Shown piece after piece: positions 1-6,320 of a stretch of 8,331 nucleotides of DNA; position 1 is the first letter of the stretch, and each line of letters begins with the position of its first letter. The notes under the pieces were generated by a model that was not told where the DNA came from, did not search any database, and was given only the letters and a program-made list of their open reading frames with translations. The position numbers and the translations under genes were made by a program. This DNA comes from Planctomycetaceae bacterium (GTDB taxonomy: Bacteria > Planctomycetota > Planctomycetia > Pirellulales > Pirellulaceae): the NCBI GenBank assembly GCA_005773145.1, contig SXHS01000019.1:1-8331 (forward strand), read 5' to 3'.

Positions 1-1
1 A

Positions 2-1060
2 CTGAAGTTCTTGGTGCACAAGCATCTGCTGATGTCGCACCTGGCATTCCGCCGCGACACCAGCGACGACCAGCTGATCGTAAAGTTTGCCGTCGAGGCC
101 GGCTCACCCGAGGTGCTCGACATGCTTTTTGTGCTCACCGCCGCCGATCTTTCGGCAGTCGGACCCGGCGTGTGGAATGATTGGAAAGGCGACGTGCTGG
201 GCGATCTCTATGGCCGCGCGATGCGGCACCTCGCGGGGGATGCCCGAGTGGGCGACAACCAGGCCGTATCCGCCGCGCGGCTGGCGGCCGTTCGCGCTGC
301 GATTGGAAAAGTGGAGCACGCCGCCTGGTATGATCGGCAATTGGAGGCGTTGCCGCAGGCGTACCTGTTCGGTTCGCCGCCGCAGCGAGTGGCCGCGGAA
401 CTTAAAGAGTTGGCACTGCTGGCCCCCGGCACGGTTCGAGCCCAAGGTCACTACTTACCCGAGACGCGCACCATTGAGTATGTCGTGGGCACGCACGAGT
501 CGATCACTCCCGGAGTGTTTCACAAGCTCACCGGTGCTCTTGCCAGCCAGGGACTGCAGATACTTTCAGCCCAAATCAACACACTGGCGGACGGCCTCGT
601 GCTGGACCGATTCTACGTGACCGACCCCGATTTCGCGGAGGCGCCGCCGGAGCATCGCATCGCCGATGTGAATCGAGCGCTGGAAGCGGCGCTTCGTTCG
701 CCGCAGGGAGATGCGCCCGTCTTCCGCAAGGTTTGGCAGTCGAGCAGGCAGAAACTTTCGGCGGATCTGGCCCGAATTCCGCCCCGCGTGCTGGCCGACA
801 ACAGCACGTCGGATCGGTACACGATTCTGGACATCTTCGCGACCGACCGGATGGGCCTGCTGCACACGATTTCGCGCACGTTGTTTGAGCTGGGCCTGTC
901 GGTCTCGTTAGCCAAGATTGGCACCTACGTAGACCAGGTCGTGGACGTGTTCTACGTCACCGACCAGCATGGCAACAAGATCCAGGATGAAGGCTACCTG
1001 CAGCACATTACGGCGCGCCTGCTGGCCGCAATCGAAGCCTTTGAGGAGCAGCAATGGTGA
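2..1060 (+). CDS. glnD: [Protein-PII] uridylyltransferase GlnD, C-terminal part (5' end outside window)
   Basis: GlnD adds and removes UMP on the PII signal protein according to glutamine level, and so controls nitrogen assimilation in the cytoplasm. Only the C-terminal ~352 residues are here; the frame is open to the window edge, so the TTG at 11 is not a start. Numbering from that TTG, residues 1-75 match the end of the HD (UMP-removing) domain and the helical stretch after it (HLLMSHLAFRRDTSD, then LTAADLSAVGPGVWNDWK, the typical 'LT.AD..A..P..W..WK' signature). A linker follows. Two ACT domains lie at about 154-207 (VVGTHESITPGVFHKLTGAL) and 270-345 (DIFATDRMGLLHTISRTL...YVTD), the glutamine-sensing tail usual for GlnD. 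The nucleotidyltransferase domain must lie upstream. It stops at TGA, 85 bases before the next gene's first ATG. GlnD is normally about 850-950 residues. The call is firm; enzymatic state cannot be judged. Confidence 0.93.
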   Translation: MKFLVHKHLLMSHLAFRRDTSDDQLIVKFAVEAGSPEVLDMLFVLTAADLSAVGPGVWNDWKGDVLGDLYGRAMRHLAGDARVGDNQAVSAARLAAVRAAIGKVEHAAWYDRQLEALPQAYLFGSPPQRVAAELKELALLAPGTVRAQGHYLPETRTIEYVVGTHESITPGVFHKLTGALASQGLQILSAQINTLADGLVLDRFYVTDPDFAEAPPEHRIADVNRALEAALRSPQGDAPVFRKVWQSSRQKLSADLARIPPRVLADNSTSDRYTILDIFATDRMGLLHTISRTLFELGLSVSLAKIGTYVDQVVDVFYVTDQHGNKIQDEGYLQHITARLLAAIEAFEEQQW

Positions 1061-1107
1061 GCTGGCCTGATTCCAATTTGCCAGAAGCTGCCATCGGAGA
1101 ATCAACG

Positions 1108-1146
1108 ATGGAGAAGTCGAGAAGCAGGACTGCACGACGCGTATAA
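1108..1146 (+). other. Candidate 12-codon leader ORF overlapping the first ATG of the aminotransferase
   Basis: An ATG at 1108 is preceded by GGAGA (1096-1100) at a 7-base spacing, a better ribosome site than either start of the next gene has. It encodes MEKSRSRTARRV and stops at TAA 1144-1146, whose last A is the first base of the ATG at 1146 (a TAATG overlap typical of translational coupling). The peptide is basic with no recognisable regulatory codon run. It may be coincidental; at this length chance occurrence is quite possible. Confidence 0.22.
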
Positions 1147-1147
1147 T
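1142..1147 (+). promoter_or_regulatory. Candidate sigma-70 -10 box (TATAAT) before the aminotransferase gene
   Basis: A perfect TATAAT lies in the gap after glnD and overlaps the first possible ATG of the aminotransferase (1146). No good -35 hexamer is seen 16-18 bases upstream (that position reads about GAGAAG), so this is a -10 match only. If used, the transcript would start near 1154, too late for the ATG at 1146 but suitable for the ATG at 1191. A 6-base match can occur by chance. Confidence 0.25.
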
Positions 1148-1190
1148 GAATCACCGTCAACGTCCGTCGTTACGAAATCGCGAGGCCTTC

Positions 1191-2513
1191 ATGACCACAC
1201 TCGTTTCGCCGCGGCAACACTTGCTCATGCCCTGGACCGTGCAGGAACGGGAGGAAAATGTTCTCGAATTCGATTACGGCGAAGGGGTGTATTTCTATGA
1301 TCGGCAAGGGAATCGCTATCTCGACTTCCTGTCCCAGCTTTTCAACTGCAACCTCGGCCACGGCAATCGCCGTGTCATTGCGGCCATTCAGCGGCAGGCC
1401 GCCAAGGCGTCGTGCATTTCGCCGCAAATCTTCACCGAGGAACGCGTCGCCCTGTCGAAACAACTCGCTCAACTTGCCCCCGGCGATTTGAGCAAAAGCA
1501 TTTTCGTTAACTCCGGCAGCGAGGCAGATGACCTTGCTTTCATCCTGGCCCGCATGGTCACCGGTCGGGCGAAGATCTTTGCCAAGTATCGCAGTTATCA
1601 CGGCACTACGCTGGGAGGTCTCGGCGTCGGCGGCGATCCGCGCCGTGCCGCCATCGAACCCGGCCCTCCTGGCACCGTGCGCTTCTTTGATCCCTACTGC
1701 TATCGCTGCGATTTTGCCAAAACTTTCCCCGAGTGCAGCATTCATTGCCTCGACGCGCTCGAGCGGCAACTGCAACTGGAAAACCCCGCGACGGTGGCGG
1801 CCATTGTGGTGGAGCCGGTCACCGGCGCCGCCGGCGGCTTTCCGCTGCCGCCCGGCTACCTGACGCGCTTGCGCCAGCTCTGCGACAAGTACGGCATTCT
1901 GCTCATCGCCGACGAGGTTATCACCGGCTTCGGGCGGACGGGCAAGATGTTTGCCGTTGAACATGAAGGGGTGGTGCCCGACATGCTGACGCTCGCCAAG
2001 GGTCTTACCTCGGGTTACGTGCCCATGGGCGCAATTGTGGTGCGCGAGCACATCGCCCGCTATTTCGAGACGAAGATGCTTCCCCTGGGCAGCACCTGCG
2101 CCGCCCACCCGCTGGCCTGCGCCGCCGCGCTGGCCTGCCTGGAAGAATACACGCCGGAATTGCTGGCGAATGTCCGCCGCATGAGTGAGCTGTTGTTCGC
2201 TCAGTTGAGCGGTCTGGCGGCGAAGCATCGTTGCGTGGGGGACGTGCGCGGCCAGGGATTGTTGGCCTGTCTGGAGCTGGTGCGCGATCCCACCACCAAG
2301 GCCCCACTCGTGCCGCCCAATACGGATTCGCCGATCCCCCTGCAAATTCGCCGCCTCGCCTGGGATGACGGCATCCACCTCCTCGTCCGTGGCAGCCTGC
2401 TCATCCTGTCCCCGCCGTTGATCGTGCAGCCGGAACACATTGCGGAAGCGGTCGAGAAGCTGGATCGAATCCTGGCATGGGTCGATCAGATTCTGTCCAG
2501 CCAGGCGGACTAA
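1191..2513 (+). CDS. Class III pyridoxal-phosphate aminotransferase (taurine/omega-amino-acid type, substrate unknown)
   Basis: A cytoplasmic fold-type I aminotransferase that would move an amino group, often a terminal one, from an amine or omega-amino acid to a keto acid. Numbering from 1191 (440 aa, normal for the family), it shows the N-terminal GVYFYDRQGNRYLDFLSQ motif, the cofactor-binding SGSEADDLA segment, IVVEPVTGAAGG, the PLP-ring aspartate in LLIADEVITGFGRTGKMF (D241) and the Schiff-base lysine in LAKGLTSGYVPMG (K270). D-to-K spacing of 29 is standard. Between them lies a four-cysteine stretch, C170-x2-C173-x8-C182-x3-C186. From memory, a similar stretch occurs in taurine-pyruvate aminotransferase-like proteins, so that subfamily is the nearest guess, but the substrate is not fixed. 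Start: ATG 1191 has GAGG (1182-1185) upstream; ATG 1146 would add 15 basic residues with no ribosome site except possible coupling to the leader ORF. Neighbours do not reveal its pathway. Confidence 0.9.
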   Translation: MTTLVSPRQHLLMPWTVQEREENVLEFDYGEGVYFYDRQGNRYLDFLSQLFNCNLGHGNRRVIAAIQRQAAKASCISPQIFTEERVALSKQLAQLAPGDLSKSIFVNSGSEADDLAFILARMVTGRAKIFAKYRSYHGTTLGGLGVGGDPRRAAIEPGPPGTVRFFDPYCYRCDFAKTFPECSIHCLDALERQLQLENPATVAAIVVEPVTGAAGGFPLPPGYLTRLRQLCDKYGILLIADEVITGFGRTGKMFAVEHEGVVPDMLTLAKGLTSGYVPMGAIVVREHIARYFETKMLPLGSTCAAHPLACAAALACLEEYTPELLANVRRMSELLFAQLSGLAAKHRCVGDVRGQGLLACLELVRDPTTKAPLVPPNTDSPIPLQIRRLAWDDGIHLLVRGSLLILSPPLIVQPEHIAEAVEKLDRILAWVDQILSSQAD

Positions 2514-2535
2514 CCCAACTTCCCCAACGGCAACC

Positions 2536-2559
2536 GTCCCCGGGCCCGTGAACGGTTAC
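2536..2559 (+). repeat. 24-bp interspersed repeat, copy 1
   Basis: This stretch, containing CCCGTGAACGGTTAC at 2545-2559, recurs at 5828-5851 in the same orientation with 23 of 24 bases identical (G2544 versus C5836). Here AACCGT (2532-2537) can also pair with ACGGTT (2552-2557) around a 14-base loop. No T-run follows, so it is not a convincing terminator for the aminotransferase gene. Both copies are outside genes. The second copy adjoins a REP-like inverted repeat, so this may be a fragment of a small non-autonomous element. Confidence 0.7.
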
Positions 2560-2590
2560 GTGCTGGCAAAACATCGGCAAAGATTTCGGG

Positions 2591-2646
2591 TCGGTCATAT
2601 CGGTCACAGGTCAGACACTTGCCGCGATCGGCGCTAAGATTAAGAT
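2591..2646 (+). promoter_or_regulatory. GGTCA direct repeats and weak promoter candidate before the DUF1080 gene
   Basis: GGTCA occurs at 2593-2597, 2602-2606 and 2609-2613; the first two units form a 9-base near-tandem (TCGGTCATA, TCGGTCACA). Just downstream is a possible sigma-70 promoter: TTGCCG (2619-2624), 16-base spacer, TAAGAT (2641-2646), each 4 of 6 to consensus. It would place the transcript start near 2653, ahead of both candidate starts of the sugar cassette. Repeats next to a -35 box could bind a regulator, but no known operator is recognised. Confidence 0.25.
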
Positions 2647-2684
2647 TACTCGCAGTACGCCGTTTATCTGTGATCACCAACTGA

Positions 2685-3536
2685 ATGGCCCTGACACCCA
2701 TGTCCACCCGCTTGACTTGTCGTCGTGCGTTTTTGAGTAGCGCTGCTGAAACCGCAACAGCGTTTGTTGTCGGTTCGACTTTCGTCCGGTTGGTGTCTGG
2801 TGCGGAATGCACAAAAGGAAAATGGATCAGCCTGTTCGATGGCAAAACGCTGGAAGGATGGCACAAGAATCCACATAGAATTCAACATGGCACGGGCGGT
2901 CGATGGACCGTGGAAAACGGCACGTTGACGGGACAGCAGGATCCGCCTGGATCGGGCAACGGAGGTATCTTGCTGACCAACGAGAAGTTTGGCGACTTTG
3001 AGCTGCTGGTTGACATGAAGCCCGATTGGGGCGTTGATTCCGGCGTGTTTTTGCGTTGCAATGACCAGGGACAAGGATTCCAAATGATGGTGGACTACCA
3101 CGACAATGGCAACGTTGGGCATCTAACCAGCGCAGGCATCAGGGACTTCTACACGCGCACGTTTGACATCAATGGAACGTATGACGACGGGCGGAAACTG
3201 ATTGGGCTGGCAGCGGCCAAGAGTAAGACCGCCGCGAGCGTCGGGCTGGAGTATTCATGTACGCCCGAGGAGTGGATCCAAGCCTGGAAGTTCAACGACT
3301 GGAACACCTCCCGCATCCGAGTCGAGGGCAAATATCCACGAATCACGACATGGATCAATGACGTAAAGGTTTGCGTTTTTGACGGCCGCGGATCCCAGAA
3401 CAAGGATTACAAGAAAGAGGAGATCTTTCAGGCGGTTGGCGCTGAAGGGAGCATCGCTTTTCAAGTTTACAATGGAAGCTACTGCCCGAAGGGCTCCCAA
3501 TGCCGCTGGAAAAACATCAAGATTCAAAGGATTTGA
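2685..3536 (+). CDS. Tat-exported DUF1080 protein (3-keto-disaccharide hydrolase family)
   Basis: The DUF1080 family (concanavalin-like beta sandwich) includes enzymes that cleave 3-keto-glycosides. Numbering from 2685 (283 aa), residues 12-17 read CRRAFL, a twin-arginine motif, followed by a weakly hydrophobic stretch to about 40. The DUF1080 domain runs from about 46 to the end: KWISLFDGKTLEGWH (the usual opening), RWTVENGTLTG, FGDFELLVDMKP, DSGVFLRC (118-125), a classic family signature, then QMMVDYHDNGNVGHL, EEWIQAWKFNDWNTSRI, TTWINDVKVCVFDG and the closing GSIAFQVY...WKNIKI. Start choice is open: ATG 2685 and ATG 2700 are in frame, neither with a clear Shine-Dalgarno; 2700 gives a more compact Tat signal (MSTRLTCRRAFL). 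The gene reads visibly less GC-rich than glnD. The next gene, 102 bases on, is the oxidoreductase family that commonly supplies keto-sugar substrates. Family certain; exact substrate unknown. Confidence 0.9.
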   Translation: MALTPMSTRLTCRRAFLSSAAETATAFVVGSTFVRLVSGAECTKGKWISLFDGKTLEGWHKNPHRIQHGTGGRWTVENGTLTGQQDPPGSGNGGILLTNEKFGDFELLVDMKPDWGVDSGVFLRCNDQGQGFQMMVDYHDNGNVGHLTSAGIRDFYTRTFDINGTYDDGRKLIGLAAAKSKTAASVGLEYSCTPEEWIQAWKFNDWNTSRIRVEGKYPRITTWINDVKVCVFDGRGSQNKDYKKEEIFQAVGAEGSIAFQVYNGSYCPKGSQCRWKNIKIQRI

Positions 3537-3638
3537 CAAGCAACGTCGTTTGCCGTTTCAACGGTCTCATGAGGAAACGCAATAGATAGTGGGACTGCGA
3601 TACAGCAATACAGGCGGTTTCGAAATGGATGGCCGACC

Positions 3639-5186
3639 ATGTCCGAGCGCTCTGACGCCGTATTACTCGAAAAGAAAAGGGCCAAGAAACACCCATCCCA
3701 GGCACCGGTTCTGTCTCGGCGCGACCTCTTCGCCGGTGCGGCCGCAGCGGCGCTGGCGATCGTGCCTCGCTCCGTGCTTGGAGGCAACGGCCAGACGCCG
3801 CCAAGCGACAAGCTCAACATTGCCGTCGTGGGAACCGGCTGCCAGGGCATTCGACATATTGAAGCGCTGCTGGCAAACCAGCCAGACATTCAGTTAGCAG
3901 CCGTGTGCGATGTCAACCGAGAAGGCAGCGACTATTATGACCTCGATGCCGAGAATGGGATCGCGGGGCGCGAGCCGGCCCGCCAGCTCGTCGATCGATA
4001 CTACGCCGAGCAAACACGCACCAGCAAGTACAAAGGGTGCGCCTCGTACAGTGACTTTCGCGAAATGTTAGAAAAAGAGAAATCCATCGACGCCGTGTTG
4101 GTGGCCACGCCGGACCACACCCACGCTATCGTCGCCATGCAGGCGATCAAGGCAGGCAAGCACGTGTACTGTGAAAAGCCGCTGACGCACACGATCGATG
4201 AAGCCCGTAAACTGGCCGAGGCAGCCCGCCAGGCCAAGGTCGCGACACAGATGGGCAACCAATTCCATGCGGATGATAATCTTCGGCTACAGGTCGAAAC
4301 GATCCGATCCGGGGTAATCGGTCAGGTGCGCGAGGTACATGCCTGGTGTGGGAACGCTCGTTGGCACGGCCCGTGGTCGCAGGTGTCACAGCGCCGATGG
4401 GCAGCCATTGGGCAGACTTGGGTTGCTGGTCCCGATCGGCCCCAGGACGCACCGCAGGTACCCGCTGGGTTGGACTGGGATTTGTGGCTTGGCCCGGCAC
4501 CGTATCGACCCTTTCATCCCGCGTACGTCCCCTTCAAATGGCGGGGCTGGTGGGATTTTGGCTCCGGAATGCTGGGAGACATGGGCTGTCACGTCCTCGA
4601 CGCCGCATTCTGGGCGTTGGAACTTGGCCATCCAACCATCGTTGAAGCCAGCTCCACCAGAGCAAACGCGGAAACCGCGCCGGTCGCGGCTACCGTTCAT
4701 TACCAGTTTCCTGCCCGGGGTGATATGCCCTCGGCGGAGGTGATGTGGTACGACGGCGGTCTGAAACCCGCCCGCCCGTCAGAATTGGCAGAGGACCGCG
4801 ACCTGCCCGCCCAGGGCCTGCTTTTCATCGGCGATCAGGGAAAGCTCCTGGCTGGGTTTGGAAACGCTCCGACACTGCTGCCGGAATCAAGGATGAAGGA
4901 CTTCAAGTCTCCGGAGAAATCCCTGCCGCGGATCAAACCACAAGGGGAATCCAAATTGCAATTATCAGCACATCACCGGGAATGGATCGACGCTTGTCAA
5001 GGCGGGCCCTCAGCGCTGAGCAGTTTCGACTACGCCGGCCCCTTGACCGAAGCAGTTTTGCTGGGCGTTATCGCAATTCGCACCGACAAGAGGTTGCACT
5101 GGAACGGGCAGAACATGACGATTACGAACGTCCCTGCCGCGAATGCATACGTACAGACTTCCTATCGCCAGGGATGGACCTTGTAG
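3639..5186 (+). CDS. Tat-exported Gfo/Idh/MocA-family NAD(P)-dependent oxidoreductase
   Basis: This family oxidises or reduces sugars, sugar acids or inositols with NAD(P). Residues 26-31 read SRRDLF, a strong twin-arginine motif, followed by an alanine-rich hydrophobic segment (about 32-46), so the protein should be folded with cofactor and exported, as in Zymomonas glucose-fructose oxidoreductase. The Rossmann domain starts at about 58 with NIAVVGTGCQG (G65, G67, G70). The family signature VYCEKPLTHT carries the catalytic-site lysine K180 (EKP 179-181). The C-terminal domain contains WWDFGSGMLGDMGCHVLD with H318, a conserved active-site position. Length is 515 aa, longer than short cytoplasmic members but usual for exported planctomycete ones. 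ATG 3639 is chosen because it keeps the whole Tat signal; only a weak GGA lies upstream. It follows the DUF1080 gene by 102 bases and precedes the cupin by 91, suggesting one operon. A glycoside C3-dehydrogenase role is inferred from the pairing. Confidence 0.92.
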   Translation: MSERSDAVLLEKKRAKKHPSQAPVLSRRDLFAGAAAAALAIVPRSVLGGNGQTPPSDKLNIAVVGTGCQGIRHIEALLANQPDIQLAAVCDVNREGSDYYDLDAENGIAGREPARQLVDRYYAEQTRTSKYKGCASYSDFREMLEKEKSIDAVLVATPDHTHAIVAMQAIKAGKHVYCEKPLTHTIDEARKLAEAARQAKVATQMGNQFHADDNLRLQVETIRSGVIGQVREVHAWCGNARWHGPWSQVSQRRWAAIGQTWVAGPDRPQDAPQVPAGLDWDLWLGPAPYRPFHPAYVPFKWRGWWDFGSGMLGDMGCHVLDAAFWALELGHPTIVEASSTRANAETAPVAATVHYQFPARGDMPSAEVMWYDGGLKPARPSELAEDRDLPAQGLLFIGDQGKLLAGFGNAPTLLPESRMKDFKSPEKSLPRIKPQGESKLQLSAHHREWIDACQGGPSALSSFDYAGPLTEAVLLGVIAIRTDKRLHWNGQNMTITNVPAANAYVQTSYRQGWTL

Positions 5187-5277
5187 CTGCCCTGGAAGGC
5201 GTTTGTGCGCGGCTTCCCAAAAAAAGGTCCCTATTGAGGGATTGACCAGGATCAACAAGAAAGGCAGAGGGAAATCA

Positions 5278-5711
5278 ATGGGGCCGTTCGTGAAAATCCT
5301 GGAAAAGCCGATCGAGACCTTGATCAGCAGCGTGCCAAAATTCCACGTAGACTTACTTACCAAGGCCTTCCTACCACTGGCGCCGGGCCAACAAGAGTTC
5401 CGGGTGGATTGCCGCATCCTGATGGTGATGCCGGGCGGGCGGGACCGGTATCATTTCCACAAGAAAACGGTGAATCTGTTCACCGTGGTTGAAGGTGAGA
5501 TCGACGTGACCTTAACGACGCGCAAATTCACCTGACCCATGGCCAATCGGTGCTGGTCGATGTGCTGGACAAACACGCGTTTATCGCAGGCGCCGATAAA
5601 CCATGCATACTAACGGAAACACGCCTGAACGTGGATGACCAGGACGTGTTCTACTGCGATGAACATGAGCCGCAAGGCCGATCGACCACGCGTTTCTCCA
5701 GCCAGCCTTAA
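5278..5711 (+). pseudogene. Small cupin-fold protein, disrupted by a one-base frameshift near 5511-5516
   Basis: Translation from ATG 5278, with a good ribosome site (AGAGGG 5266-5271, 6-base spacing), gives 85 residues ending at TGA 5533-5535. They carry cupin motif 1: G-R-D-R-Y-H-F-H, with H59 and H61, then VEGEIDVTL; the usual metal-binding glutamate after KKTV is Asn (N66). The fold should then continue, and it does in the -1 frame, which is open from 5499 to TAA 5709-5711: DAQIHLTHGQSVLVDVLDKH, AFIAGADKPCILTETRLN and onward, including the motif-2 histidine (codon 5574-5576). Restoring one base, for example TTAAC to TTAAAC at 5512-5516, gives VTLNDAQIHL and a 144-aa single-domain cupin. 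So this is a recent frameshift pseudogene or a sequencing error. Cupins bind metals or sugars and act as isomerases, epimerases, dioxygenases or sensors; a sugar-related role fits the neighbours but is inference. It is 91 bases downstream of the oxidoreductase. Confidence 0.8.
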
Positions 5712-5739
5712 AGGGATCAAGGGGGGTCGCAAAGAACGG

Positions 5740-5851
5740 GGGGTCAGGCACATTTGCCGGGAGCCACGTTGGGCAACCACCCAACCGAACGATGCACCCT
5801 GCGCGAATTCACCGGTAAAATGAGCCAGTCCCCGGCCCCGTGAACGGTTAC
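5740..5851 (+). repeat. REP-like imperfect inverted-repeat unit plus 24-bp repeat copy 2
   Basis: The left arm 5740-5759 starts GGGGTCAGGCACATTT. The right arm 5813-5833 ends ATGAGCCAGTCCCC, and its reverse complement reads GGGGACTGGCTCATTTT; the arms agree at most positions, including GGGG, GGC and CATTT. The 53 bases between carry no gene. The right arm runs directly into the 24-bp repeat (5828-5851) found also at 2536-2559. From memory, GGGGTCAGGCACATTT-type ends belong to REP/BIME-like units mobilised by REP-associated tyrosine (Y1) transposases, which are common in planctomycetes; no transposase is in this window. A preceding GGGGGGTC (5721-5728) is repeated at 5738-5745. Confidence 0.55.
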
Positions 5852-6122
5852 AAGTTTCTATTAACATACAACCCGCGCGGACTCTTGAAACGCGTGCCAT
5901 GAAATTTCCCAATCTGGCGTTTCTCGCCGACTATCTGCTCCAATCAGTCATCGCTGCTCCTATCCGTCATCCAGCGACGGCCCCCCAAAACCCCACGGCC
6001 AGCGCGCATAACTGAGCAACTTTCGTAGGCTGACGCCAACGGTCCCACCGCCATTCATCGTTGGGCGAGATCAAAATCGGAATGGCTGGCGCAGTATCTC
6101 ATCCGACGTGGAGGGGGTAAAT
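5852..6122. other. Intergenic stretch with no supported gene
   Basis: These 271 bases lie between the repeat unit and the regulatory-looking region before the beta-helix gene. The longest plus-strand frame I noticed is a 38-codon one from ATG 5899 to TGA 6013-6015, without a ribosome site or recognisable features. No tRNA, hairpin-plus-T-tract terminator or repeat array was found. It may contain degraded remnants of the repeat element or distal regulatory DNA. Confidence 0.5.
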
Positions 6123-6143
6123 CGCTTGCAATCCTCGCAAGCG
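6123..6143 (+). promoter_or_regulatory. Perfect 7-bp inverted repeat, possible operator
   Basis: CGCTTGC (6123-6129) and GCAAGCG (6137-6143) are perfect complements around a 7-base centre. No T-run follows, so it is not a terminator. A weak sigma-70-like pair, TTGCAA (6126-6131) and TACTAT (6147-6152), overlaps it with a short 15-base spacer. An inverted repeat overlapping a -35 region would suit a dimeric regulator, but no known site is recognised. It lies about 197 bases upstream of the beta-helix protein start. Confidence 0.3.
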
Positions 6144-6155
6144 CGCTACTATCCT

Positions 6156-6181
6156 GGAACTTGCTGCCAATGGTATGCGTC
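6156..6181 (+). promoter_or_regulatory. Candidate ECF-sigma promoter (GGAACTT ... CGTC)
   Basis: GGAACTT (6156-6162) and CGTC (6178-6181) are separated by 15 bases (17 from the end of GGAAC), which fits the general ECF-type pattern of a GGAAC -35 and a CGTC -10. Planctomycetes have many ECF sigma factors. The transcript would start near 6188 and carry a leader of about 150 bases before the ATG at 6340. The match is by eye and could be chance. Confidence 0.33.
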
Positions 6182-6214
6182 ACCCGGCCTTAAACGAGTA
6201 ACAGTTTTGCCGCA

Positions 6215-6320
6215 TCGCCCCCCATAGGTGTTGCCGACCGCGCTGGTTTAAGGACCAGGGTGCTGCGGGGGCGAAGGGGTTGGATTCTGGAAACAACGTT
6301 GCCATTGGAGTTCCATCCAA
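6215..6320 (+). promoter_or_regulatory. Candidate structured 5' leader (two stem domains) of the beta-helix gene
   Basis: Domain 1 closes with TCGCCCCC (6215-6222) pairing with GGGGGCGA (6267-6274), a perfect 8-bp stem, and encloses a hairpin CTGGT (6243-6247)/ACCAG (6254-6258) with loop TTAAGG. Domain 2 pairs TTGGAT (6280-6285) with ATCCAA (6315-6320) and GGAA (6289-6292) with TTCC (6311-6314), with a 3-base bulge. Domain 2 ends 4 bases before the Shine-Dalgarno GTGAGG (6325-6330). It matches no riboswitch class I recognise. In a GC-rich region some pairing is expected by chance. Confidence 0.33.

Noticed and set aside
1170..2438. A 422-codon open frame on the minus strand
   Set aside because: It lies wholly antisense to the aminotransferase, whose + strand frame has clear family motifs; the minus frame shows no recognisable domain and is a codon-bias shadow.
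2532..2557. Stem AACCGT/ACGGTT as a terminator for the aminotransferase gene
   Set aside because: The loop is 14 bases, the stem only 6 bp and no T-run follows; it is better explained as part of the dispersed repeat.
4339..4743. Plus-strand frame of 134 codons inside the oxidoreductase
   Set aside because: It is another reading frame of the Gfo/Idh/MocA coding sequence, with no plausible start context or motifs.
5499..5535. Programmed -1 frameshift in the cupin gene
   Set aside because: The frame relation would fit, but no X-XXY-YYZ slippery heptamer is present in the permitted window; simple base loss is more likely.
5635..5823. Plus-strand 62-codon frame after the cupin
   Set aside because: It overlaps the second half of the frameshifted cupin in another frame and runs into the REP-like repeat.
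5899..6015. 38-codon plus-strand ORF in the intergenic stretch
   Set aside because: No Shine-Dalgarno, no recognisable sequence features and a length expected by chance.
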